Shown here: piece after piece, positions 56,234 to 63,768 of the stretch
Position numbering within the stretch: position 1 is the stretch's first letter
How the letters are laid out: the number at the start of each line of letters is the position of its first letter
DNA from: Actinomadura sp. J1-007
GTDB taxonomy: Bacteria > Actinomycetota > Actinomycetes > Streptosporangiales > Streptosporangiaceae
DNA: 64,000 nucleotides
Reading direction: 5' to 3'
NCBI RefSeq assembly: GCF_009793335.1
Contig: NZ_WING01000001.1
Span: forward strand, 496,001 to 560,000
Program-made: the position numbers and the translations under genes
The notes under the pieces: model-generated
The model's database searches: none
Told to the model about the DNA's origin: nothing
What the model saw: only the letters and a program-made list of their open reading frames with translations

Positions 56234-56542
56234 CGGGCCCCTCCCCACCGGACCGGCGGCCACCGGCCCCACCGATCCTAGGATCCCCCGCTAAAGCCGA
56301 ACCCCCCTCGAATCCCCCTTGACCCCAGTGACCCAAGTCACAGAGCCCGCTCATTCGATAGTCGATCACCCACCGCATTCGATAGATAACTTAACGCGCA
56401 TGCCATCCCCCCTCCACGACACGGTCAACGAACTCTGAGCCATTTCCCGAAGTGATTCGCTCTACTCTTGCAGACGCACGATGCGTCCCGTCCTAGGGAA
56501 CCGGACGGGCACATAGGCGGCGCAGCCAAAGGAGCGGGTGCG
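56234..56542. other. Intergenic region before the EACC1-caspase genes
   Basis: About 310 bp with lower GC than the left flank. It holds a direct repeat CATTCGATAG (56352-56361 and 56376-56385), which could be part of a promoter or operator for the following pair. No gene is supported. Confidence 0.5.
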
Positions 56543-56908
56543 ATGGCGGTCAGGGCGCAGATCAGTTTGATCGCAAACGATGAGGTCGGAGAACTCGCCG
56601 CCCTGTTCACATGGCTACGCGCCACTCCTGATCTTGAGGGCGGCGTGAGGTCGCAAAGCAGAACTCCCGGTCCGGGAGAACTCGGCGGAGGGCTGGAAAC
56701 GCTCAACCTCGCCCTCGGAACCACGGCGAGCATCGTAGCCCTGGCCCAGGCACTGGCCGCGTGGCTCCAGAGCCGTCGCCGTTCCAAGCTGAAACTGACG
56801 ATCACCACCCCGGACGGCAGGACGCTGGAACTGGAGGCGGCCGACTCCGCCCGCGCCGAGGAACTGATCACGGAGCTGCTGCGTCGCGACGACGGAACCG
56901 ATGTCTGA
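56543..56908 (+). CDS. Effector-associated constant component 1 (EACC1) protein
   Basis: The protein has 121 residues from ATG 56543 with AAAGGAG upstream. It has an N-terminal ALxxLxxWLRATPDL strand-helix, a middle hydrophobic helix (LETLNLALGTTASIVALAQALAAWLQSRR) and a C-terminal strand pair ending TPDGRTLELEAADSARAEELITELL. This matches the EACC1 family described with bacterial caspase and other conflict-system effectors in multicellular bacteria. It overlaps the caspase gene by 8 bp, so the two are a functional pair. Confidence 0.78.
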   Translation: MAVRAQISLIANDEVGELAALFTWLRATPDLEGGVRSQSRTPGPGELGGGLETLNLALGTTASIVALAQALAAWLQSRRRSKLKLTITTPDGRTLELEAADSARAEELITELLRRDDGTDV

Positions 56909-58000
56909 TCCGCGCCCCGAGCCGTCGAACTCCCTGGCGCTATTGATCGGGGCCTCCCGCTACCAGGACGAGCGCATCCCCCCGGTGCCGGCCGCTCTCA
57001 ACAGCCTGAACGGCATAGAGGCCATGCTCATCGACCCCCGCCTGGGCGGGTGGCCACGCGACCGGGTCATCAAGATCGCAGACCCCGAGAACCCCGGCGA
57101 ACTCCTGAAGCGCATGCACCGACTCACGGACGCGCTCGACGGGGTTCTGCTGCTCTACTACGCCGGGCACGGATTCATCACTTCGAAGGGCGAGCTGGCT
57201 CTCGGAGTCGGCGCCGTCGACTTCGATTACCCTGGCGCGACCGGAGTGGAGTACCCGAAAGTCCGTGACGTGCTCATCGAGTGCGGAGCGCGGGTCAAAA
57301 TCGTCATCCTTGATTGCTGCTATTCAGGGAGGGCGACTCACGCCCTGACCGCCGACGTGGTCAGCGGCACCGAGACGCAGGGCGTCTACACCCTCGCCGC
57401 CGCTGACGGACCGGCGCGCGTCGCCGACCTACCCCGTCAAGTCCACACGACCACCGCGTTCACAGGCGAACTGCTCAGCCTGATAAGCGAAGGACTTCCC
57501 GACGGCGAGCCCTGGTTGACGCCGGAAGCCCTCTTCGGGCCGCTGAAGAGCCGCCTTCGCCAGAAAGGGCTGCCCGGCCCCAGGCAGATCGCCCGCGACA
57601 CCGCCGGTCATTTCGGCCTCGCACGCAACGTCGCCTACCGCCCCGGCCGCAGGCACCCACAGCCGAACCAGACCCGCCCTCCCCCACCGTTGACAACACG
57701 CCCCCCACTCCCGGGAGCCCCGAGGCGTGGACCACAAACGGCACAGACAAATGGACCGTACCGCCAGCACCACAGGAAGGTTTCGGCCCCGCCCCTCCGA
57801 CAAGCCCTGCACCCTCGACCTACGACTACCAAAGAACAGGCGAACCGTTGTGGGTTGGGGAACCACCACACGACTGGCGAGCGGCGACCCCACCAGGTAA
57901 GAGGAGCGCCGATCTCGTCACCGGCATATTCATCGTCATGGTGTTCTTCGCCATTCTGGCCGCCTTCACAGGATGTGCCAACTGGCTAAACCGGGCCTAG
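56901..58000 (+). CDS. Caspase-like (peptidase C14) protein with C-terminal membrane helix, frameshifted
   Basis: Residues 10-230 are a caspase domain: SLALLIGASRYQDERIPPVPAALNSLNGIEAML, catalytic His90 in LLYYAGHGF and Cys140 in ILDCCYSG. Near 57670-57685 one missing C in a C-run must be restored. The protein then continues through a Pro/Thr-rich linker (PTVDNTPPTPGSPEAW, ...) to a single helix, DLVTGIFIVMVFFAILAAF, ending at TAG 57998-58000. About 366 residues. The protease is thus anchored in the membrane. Paired with EACC1, it probably acts as a cell-suicide or conflict effector. Confidence 0.82.
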
Positions 58001-58100
58001 GCCGAACGAGTCGCCACCGCCCAGACACCAACTCCCATCCTCGCTTGCCGCTCACGCCAGAGCCCCGGCCCGACGAGCGGACCGGGGCCCTGCCACCGCA

Positions 58101-58283
58101 TTACCGCCGCTTCACCGCGACCAGGAACGCCGCGAACGTCCGGCGACTCACCACAAGCCTCGCCCCGTCCGGATCCTTGGAGTCCCGCAGGCCAACCCCG
58201 GTGGAAACCTCCGCGACCTCAACGCACTCACCAGATGTCCCTTGCGACGAACGGGTGGACTTGCGCCACACTGGGCTCGTCAT
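58101..58283 (-). CDS. DUF397 domain protein
   Basis: A 60-residue protein with the full family pattern: VWRKSTRSSQGTSGECVEVAEVSTGVGLRDSKDPDGARLVVSRRTFAAFLVAVK. DUF397 genes nearly always accompany an XRE/DUF5753 regulator in actinomycetes. Its ATG overlaps the stop of that regulator (ATGA). Some act as small antagonists of the regulator, as in the WhiJ/BldB-type pairs. Confidence 0.92.
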   Translation of the reverse strand: MTSPVWRKSTRSSQGTSGECVEVAEVSTGVGLRDSKDPDGARLVVSRRTFAAFLVAVKRR

Positions 58284-59083
58284 TCCATGCCCTCCATCAG
58301 CGATCTGATCAGCCTTCGCGAGGAGTGTACGGGGAGCGCCACGTGCCCGATGCGGTCGAACCGAGTCCGGAACTCCCGTGCTTCGGAGACCTCAGGAACG
58401 AGGCGTCCGCCGTTGGGCGCCTCCACGAACGCGACGTCTCCCTCCTTCACCGTGAAGACTTTAAAAGGGCCGTCGAGCCCTTCGTGTGCCCCGGCTTCGC
58501 GCGGCACGATCCGGACCGCGATATTCGAACGTTCCGACATCGCGAGCAGGTGGGCGAGTTGCGCGCGCATCACCGCACGGCCGCCCACCGGGATGTCCAG
58601 GACGCTCTCGGAGAGCAGCACCGACAGTTCCGGCGGATCCGGCTTCTCCAACACCGCCTTGCGCGCCATGCGCTTGGCGAGGTCGCCTTCCACGTCCTTG
58701 TTGCGCCCGGCCAGCAGGAGAGCACGGGCGTAGTCCGGCGTCTGGAGCAGCGCCGGGACGAGTTGCCCGTCGTAGTTGTAAATCATTGAGGCGCGCTTCT
58801 CGAAGTCGGCCAGGTTCTTGAGCCAGTTGGGGTCGTATCCCAGGCGGGCGAACCACAGGGCGATGCCGAAGAAGCCTCCGGTCCTCCACTCCTTGTCGAG
58901 GTGCGCGGCCTGCCTGTCGTTGAGCTTGGCCTCTCCCGTTTCCAGTCTGGAAATCGTGGAGCGCGCGACGTTGAGCGACTTGGCCACGGTGTCGCCGGTG
59001 AGGCCGCGTTCCATGCGGCCCCATCGCAGTGCGTAGGCCATCCAGGCCCACATGGAGGTTCGCGGGTCGGGGGGCTCGTTCAT
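58280..59083 (-). CDS. XRE-family regulator with DUF5753 domain
   Basis: The protein has 267 residues. The helix-turn-helix is LTGDTVAKSLNVARSTISRLETGEAKLNDRQ, residues about 27-58. DUF5753 follows: YNYDGQLVPALLQTPDYARALL, then RMARKAVLEKPDPPELSVLLSESVLDIPVGGRAVMRAQLAHLLAMSERSNIAVRIVPREAGAHEGLDGPFKVF. Operon with the DUF397 gene and divergent from an HATPase gene: the usual three-gene developmental-regulator cassette. Confidence 0.94.
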   Translation of the reverse strand: MNEPPDPRTSMWAWMAYALRWGRMERGLTGDTVAKSLNVARSTISRLETGEAKLNDRQAAHLDKEWRTGGFFGIALWFARLGYDPNWLKNLADFEKRASMIYNYDGQLVPALLQTPDYARALLLAGRNKDVEGDLAKRMARKAVLEKPDPPELSVLLSESVLDIPVGGRAVMRAQLAHLLAMSERSNIAVRIVPREAGAHEGLDGPFKVFTVKEGDVAFVEAPNGGRLVPEVSEAREFRTRFDRIGHVALPVHSSRRLIRSLMEGME

Positions 59084-59203
59084 CGCGTCACCTCGGGGTC
59101 GTGATCGCAGAACTTCCAGGCATTGCGTGGTACCGCGACAACACTACTCGGAGCAAGGGAGCCTGTGCGCAGGGTTATCGACTTTCGAACGAGGTGGAAC
59201 GCG

Positions 59204-59668
59204 ATGGACGAGCCGGCGACGATCGTGCTGAAGGCATCACTGGAGGCGGTCAAGCAGGCGCGGGATTTCGTCGCGCTGACCTTCTCCGCCTGGGGCTTGG
59301 AGGATCACCTCGCGCGGACGGTCATCAGCGAACTCGCGACCAACGCCGTCAAGCACGGCTCCCTGCCGGACGATCCGGTGGTCGTACGCGCTCACCTGCG
59401 TGAGGACGGGTGTCCGATGCTCGAAGTGTGGGACCGCTCCGACGCGCTGCCGGTAGTGCGGCCGTTCGACCTCGTCTCGGAGAACGGCCGCGGCCTTCAA
59501 CTCATGCAAGCCCTAGTCCGCCATTGGGGAACGCGTCCGCTGAACGAGGGCGGAAAGGTCGTATGGGCCGTCCTGGAAGCCCGCCCCATCGAAATGAACG
59601 GACGGCCGCCCATGACGGCAATCAGGCCCGCCCCCTGCATGGGCAACGGGCCTGACCTGCGGTTTTAA
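59204..59668 (+). CDS. HATPase_c anti-sigma-like ATP-binding protein
   Basis: The protein has 154 residues from ATG 59204 with GAGG upstream. SpoIIAB/RsbW-like GHKL fold: ARDFVALTFSAWGLEDHLARTVISELATNAVKHGS (N-box ELxxNAxxH), LEVWDRSDALPVVR (G1-type) and SENGRGLQLMQALVRHWGTRP (G2 box). Divergent from the XRE/DUF397 pair. In this cassette the ATPase probably interacts with a sigma factor or anti-anti-sigma partner encoded elsewhere. Confidence 0.87.
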   Translation: MDEPATIVLKASLEAVKQARDFVALTFSAWGLEDHLARTVISELATNAVKHGSLPDDPVVVRAHLREDGCPMLEVWDRSDALPVVRPFDLVSENGRGLQLMQALVRHWGTRPLNEGGKVVWAVLEARPIEMNGRPPMTAIRPAPCMGNGPDLRF

Positions 59669-60275
59669 GGGTCCCCCTAGAAAACCTAAACACGCCCCCG
59701 AGCCGCGACCGGGAAGGGGCGTGGGGGCGGAGCCCCCACATCGGGGGTCCGGGGGTCGCCCCCGGGCAAACATTGCGGGCCCCGGCGAAGCCGAGCGCCA
59801 GCTCGGCGAGTAGGGGAGGCCGCCTCGGCTCCCGCGATTGGACTCGGATCGGCCACACCGGCGTGAACCGCGCGTCGTGGCCGTCGCCGACTCAGGCGCC
59901 GCTGCTCCACCCGTCCATGCGAGTCCAGGCCCGTCCACCTCCCTTGATACTCACTTTGGTACTCGCCTCGGGAGTGCCGGAGGGGCCGACGGCGGTCGGC
60001 ACGGCCCACCCACAGGGCCATACCCGCGTTGAGCACGGCCACCAGCAGGGGGACAACGATCTGCGCAAGTAGTGCTGTCACGGGTTCAGCACATCCCGGC
60101 CGGCTCCGCTGCCGATCCGCTACGCGTCCGCGACTGGCCCGTCCCCGCTCCGTTCTCGATCCGAACCCCCGTACCTGCGCGGACAGGATCCGTTTCAGGA
60201 TGGGCTTCGCCCAGTGGAGGGCCGCCCCCCAGACAGTGGTCACGACTGTCCCTCCCACGTGCCAAGGTATGACTC
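59669..60275. other. Intergenic region with hairpins, no supported gene
   Basis: About 600 bp. The left part holds strong GC hairpins (see 59721). A minus-strand open frame contains a hydrophobic stretch (about 59985-60060, LLAQIVVPLLVAVLNAGMAL-like) but no family features, so I leave it out, although a small membrane peptide cannot be excluded. Confidence 0.4.
59721..59739. terminator. Hairpin after the HATPase gene
   Basis: GTGGGGGC and GCCCCCAC form a perfect 8-bp stem around a GGA loop, about 50 bp after the HATPase stop. More G/C-run structure follows. Probable terminator. Confidence 0.5.
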
Positions 60276-61781
60276 ATGCGAGCCGCAGCCGATGACGGTC
60301 GAGTGTTGGATGCCGAGTACACGGTCGAGACGGAGCCCGGTCGCGGACTGCTGTCATTGGTAATGGAGAGCAGTTCCGGTGCCTCGACCAACCGCGCTCC
60401 GCGGAACACGGAGTACCGGCCGGTGTTGCGGCTGCTGCTGGAGCGGCTCAAGGCGCGAGGCTCCGTACTGGAAGACGGATTGGTGGACTCTCGGGCGACC
60501 AGTTCGCTGCCCGAGGCCGAGCGTCGTCTGTTCACCGACCGGATCCGGTTGGTCGAGGTGCACGATGTGGAGGCGTTGCGTCGACGCCTGTGCACCGCGC
60601 AGACGACCGTGGGGCAGTCTCCGAACGCCACCAAGGGCGGCAACGCCACCAAGCGGATCCGGCTGCGGCTGACGGTCCCCGGCTACACCTCGGCCGATGC
60701 CGCGCAACTGGCCTCCGACTTGGCGGCCCCCGTAGTGAGGGAAGCCCGGACGGTGTTCACCCCGCCGACCGGTGCGCTGAACCGGTGGTGGGAGGGCGAC
60801 CCGGCGGAACGGTTCTGGATGGAGATCACCGACCGGCCCGATCTGGGCGGCAACCTGCGGGCTTTGCAGCGCAACGGCACAGGTGGAGAGTTCTGGTCTT
60901 ACTCACTGGTCACCGAGGTCAAGCCCGGTGACCTGGTCCTGCACTGGCACAAGAGCCTGCACGGCCAACCCGGCATCGTCGGCTACTCCACCGCCGCGGA
61001 CGGCCCCTACGACGACCGGTTGGTCTGGGACGCCCGCGGCACCTACGGCCAGCAGCGTCCCGCCAACACCGCCCCCCAGCCCGCCTGGCGGTACGAGCTG
61101 ACCGGCTACACCCCACTGGCCACCCCGATCGGCCAGCAGACCCTCCGCCCGCTCGAAGACCGGCTCCGCGCCATCAAAAGCGATCTGGAAGCACGCATCG
61201 ACGGGCCGCTGTACTTCCCGTTCGTCTTCTCCCCGAACCGGCCGCTGCGCACGGCACAGGCGTACCTGGTCAAGGTCCCCGCCGCCGTCCTCGACCTGCT
61301 CCCCGAACTGGCCGGACTCGCCCGCTCCACGCCCACCCACAGTGGTCCGAAACGTACGCCACGCGGCCCACGGCGACCACGCTCACGGACCGGCGCCGGC
61401 TACATGGCCGACCCGATCCTGCGCAAAGCCATCGAAGACCACGCCGTACGTCTCGCCCGCGACCTCTACCCCGCCCACCACATCACCGATGTCGGCGCCA
61501 CCTGCTCCTACGACCTGCGCGCGGTCAAAGACGACGAAGAGATCCACATCGAGGTCAAAGGCTCAACCGGCAGCGCCGACACCGTCGAACTCACCACCAA
61601 CGAAGTCGCCCACGCCAGAACCGCCCGCACCGACCTGGTCGTCATCGACCAGATCAACTGGCAACGCCAACCCGACGGCACCATCCTCACCAGCGGAGGA
61701 CGCTGCCGCCACTGGACCACCTGGCAACCCGACGAAGCAGATCTCTCCCCCACTCGGTACCGCTATACCCTCCCGACCTAG
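60276..61781 (+). CDS. DUF3883 (PD-(D/E)xK-like) protein, possible modification-dependent restriction enzyme
   Basis: The protein has 501 residues. The N-terminus (about 20-140) has a winged-helix-like region. The middle (LNRWWEGDPAERFWMEITDRPDLGGNLRAL, then GGEFWSYSLVTEVKPGDLVLHWHKSLHGQPGIVGYS) looks like an EVE/PUA-like domain, a fold that can read modified bases. The C-terminus (about 395-480) is DUF3883: AIEDHAVRLARDLYPAHHITDVGATCSYDLRAV...EIHIEVKGSTGSADTVELTTNEVAHA, where Asp and ExK form the nuclease pattern. A reader plus nuclease suggests a type IV restriction-like defence protein. No methylase or helicase partner is next to it. Confidence 0.68.
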   Translation: MRAAADDGRVLDAEYTVETEPGRGLLSLVMESSSGASTNRAPRNTEYRPVLRLLLERLKARGSVLEDGLVDSRATSSLPEAERRLFTDRIRLVEVHDVEALRRRLCTAQTTVGQSPNATKGGNATKRIRLRLTVPGYTSADAAQLASDLAAPVVREARTVFTPPTGALNRWWEGDPAERFWMEITDRPDLGGNLRALQRNGTGGEFWSYSLVTEVKPGDLVLHWHKSLHGQPGIVGYSTAADGPYDDRLVWDARGTYGQQRPANTAPQPAWRYELTGYTPLATPIGQQTLRPLEDRLRAIKSDLEARIDGPLYFPFVFSPNRPLRTAQAYLVKVPAAVLDLLPELAGLARSTPTHSGPKRTPRGPRRPRSRTGAGYMADPILRKAIEDHAVRLARDLYPAHHITDVGATCSYDLRAVKDDEEIHIEVKGSTGSADTVELTTNEVAHARTARTDLVVIDQINWQRQPDGTILTSGGRCRHWTTWQPDEADLSPTRYRYTLPT

Positions 61782-62128
61782 CGGAGAGAGGCGTTGAAAC
61801 TCAGTAGCTCCATGGCTGAGCTATCCAGACGATCGTATGGCGCTTGTCACTCAGTTGGTCGCCGTGGAGCACCGCGCCCGTCTAGATACTTGGTTCCCTG
61901 ACTTACTCCGAGACGCTGCCTTTTTATTACAAGGTTGTTGGCGGACCGTAGAGAAGCGCACACGGGCAGACGCCCCCGACGGGCCACGAGCGGCGCCAGC
62001 ACGGTGCACGAGAGTCCGCGCCTACAACACCTTCCTTCGATGACGTCGCAGTCACGCAATGAAAGCCCTGGAGGAGGTAGCGTGCGAAGCATGCCGGGGC
62101 CACGGGAGCCAGCTTCCAAACGACACAC
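61782..62128. other. Intergenic region, no supported gene
   Basis: About 350 bp at the transition to lower-GC DNA. Short open frames here show no family features. It may be a junction of acquired DNA. I see no clear direct repeat or tRNA remnant. Confidence 0.4.
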
Positions 62129-62743
62129 CTACCAGTAGAACTTGCAGAAGAGAGATAGGATCGCTAGCGACAAGAAGGAGAGAAGGGAGAAGCGGAAGAA
62201 GTTAATTCCTCTACGGAGGAGTCGATGTTTCGTTGAATGCTGGTAGATCGCCCCCCAGAGCTCAGCTGATGCAGCTCGTAGAATCTCTTCTTGGGAGGAC
62301 GAGCGTAGCGACGAGAAGAATTCTGGGAAGTTATGGTTCTCTTTTAAAGTGTCGCCCCAGTTGAATATAGACCTCGATGGCAACTCTTCACGAAACAGGT
62401 GACGACTGGTTTTGCGTCGTTTGTATGCAGAGACGGCGCCCACGCAGTGCCATATCGACGCCGATATGGAGGCGACCGCTGTCACTGCAAGTACAACAAA
62501 AAGCGATGTGGCTGCGTGTGCCTGCCATCCTTTATTGTCGATTTTGTAGGCATTTAAAAGGAAGGTGGTCCCGGCCAACAGCAATGCATTTGCACTGACG
62601 AGAAGTGATGCTCTCGACGCCGTAGAGGTCCGAATTTGATCGTACCTCAAAATATTCCACTTGATAAGATCGAGTAATTCTTTTTCTCGTTCGAGGCGAG
62701 ATGGATGTTCAGAGTCTCTGTTGGATCGTCGGGGAGCGAACAT
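62129..62743 (-). CDS. Membrane protein resembling PycTM/SLATT effector domains
   Basis: The protein has 204 residues from ATG 62743; TTG 62785 is an alternative. A helix with Arg/Lys (LEREKELLDLIKWNILRYDQIRTSTASRASLL) leads into membrane segments SANALLLAGTTFLLNAY and ATSLFVVLAVTAVASISASIWHCV, then a cytoplasmic helical part and a third segment FSLLSFLSLAILSLFCKFYW at the very end. The two-helix core with KAxxLLxxNAxLL-like sequence recalls PycTM (DUF5706) or SLATT pore-forming effectors of nucleotide-signal defence systems. No cyclase gene is adjacent. GC is markedly lower than elsewhere. Divergent from the TIR gene. Confidence 0.6.
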   Translation of the reverse strand: MFAPRRSNRDSEHPSRLEREKELLDLIKWNILRYDQIRTSTASRASLLVSANALLLAGTTFLLNAYKIDNKGWQAHAATSLFVVLAVTAVASISASIWHCVGAVSAYKRRKTSRHLFREELPSRSIFNWGDTLKENHNFPEFFSSLRSSSQEEILRAASAELWGAIYQHSTKHRLLRRGINFFRFSLLSFLSLAILSLFCKFYW

Positions 62744-62775
62744 CAATTTCCCGATCGGAAGGGAGTGCCCACCTG

Positions 62776-63327
62776 ATGGAGTCAATATTTATAAGCTACA
62801 GAAGCGCCGATGACGCCTATGCGGCAGCCCTGTTGGACGAGATGCTATCCCAGAGATTCGGGCACAACAACGTCTTTCGTGCCAGTAGGTCCATCGCCCC
62901 AGGTAGTGACTATCAAACTGCGCTGCTCGCGGCCGTCGGATCCACCAAGGTCATGCTCGTGATTGTGGGGCGGAGCTGGGCGGCGGAAACGGCCCCTGCG
63001 GCCCGGCATGCATTCAGTCCCGACGACTGGGTTCGCAAGGAAGTTGCCAAAGCCATTGAGCTAGGAATCGTGGTTATTCCAATTCTACTTTCCGGGGCCC
63101 CTCGACTGGCAGACCTGAAATTTCCTCCCGATATGCAAAAATTCACCTCCTTTCAGTACATGAGATTTGACTACAAGAACATTGACAATGATTTTCGTAG
63201 GGTAGAGCAAGAGGTTTCTCGTTATATCCCTAGAGCGGCCGAGCTGTCTAAAGATGCCATTGCTAGTACGCTCCGTAATCTAGCTTCCAGGGTCGAGGTG
63301 ATGCGGGAACGGGATGAAAATAAATAG
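62776..63327 (+). CDS. TIR-domain protein
   Basis: The protein has 183 residues from ATG 62776 with GGGAG upstream. TIR pattern: MESIFISYRSADDAYAAALLDEML (first strand and helix), VFRASRSIAPGSDY (box 2-like), KVMLVIVGRSWA, and DDWVRKEVAKAIELGIVVIPILL. Glu89 in WVRKE is at the position of the catalytic Glu of bacterial TIR NADases. The last 40 residues are helical. Low GC and a position beside a membrane effector-like gene point to an acquired defence pair, in which TIR might deplete NAD on infection. Confidence 0.85.
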   Translation: MESIFISYRSADDAYAAALLDEMLSQRFGHNNVFRASRSIAPGSDYQTALLAAVGSTKVMLVIVGRSWAAETAPAARHAFSPDDWVRKEVAKAIELGIVVIPILLSGAPRLADLKFPPDMQKFTSFQYMRFDYKNIDNDFRRVEQEVSRYIPRAAELSKDAIASTLRNLASRVEVMRERDENK

Positions 63328-63345
63328 ACGGCCTGTTGCAGACAA

Positions 63346-63373
63346 AGGCCCCAGTCTTCAGTGACTGGGGCCT
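63346..63373. terminator. Bidirectional terminator hairpin
   Basis: AGGCCCCAGTC and GACTGGGGCCT form a perfect 11-bp stem around a 6-base loop. TTTG follows on the minus-strand side. It separates the convergent TIR gene and decarboxylase remnant. Confidence 0.75.
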
Positions 63374-63689
63374 CATGTGATGTGATGCGCTGCTAGTTGT
63401 CCAAGTAGTTTCGGGTGCATGAGAAGGTCGTGATGGGAGATGTTCCAGGCGTAGGCGCCGGCCATGTAGAAGGTGACCAGGTCGCCGACTGCGATGCGGT
63501 CCGTGGAGACGGCGCGGGCGAAGACGTCCTTTGGTGTGCAGAGCTGGCCGACGAGCGTGACGGGCTCGTCGGCAACCGCAGGGCCGTCGTCGTCGCCGGT
63601 GAGGATGTCGAACGGCTGGTTGTGCTGCTTGGTGACTGGGCCGGCGCGCCGGGTTGAGCCCGTGATGACCGCCCGTCGTTCTCAACCGC
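63373..63689 (-). pseudogene. Remnant of a type III PLP-dependent decarboxylase (LysA/ornithine decarboxylase-like)
   Basis: Only about the last 100 residues of the family remain open: AVITGSTRRAG, EPVTLVGQLCTPKDVFARAV (the family GPxCxxxD substrate region), VGDLVTFYMAGAYAWNISHHDLLMHP. The stop is at 63373-63375. Upstream in the same frame a stop comes before the PLP-binding and catalytic domain, and a WhiB gene follows, so the barrel domain is absent. A local frameshift cannot restore it because the DNA beyond about 63770 is WhiB on the other strand. I infer a truncated gene fragment. Confidence 0.68.
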
Positions 63690-63768
63690 TCGCCCTCGGC
63701 GCACAAGCCACCAAGCACGTCGCCGAGGGCCGCGCGTCCCGACCGATCACCGACCCCACGAGGTGGCC

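Noticed and set aside
59686..60258. Minus-strand open frame with a hydrophobic stretch
   Set aside because: Only about 20 hydrophobic residues in an otherwise Arg-rich frame, overlapping GC hairpins. Not enough to call a gene.
61837..62138. Short open frames between the DUF3883 gene and the membrane-protein gene
   Set aside because: No family features, no good ribosome sites, mixed frames.
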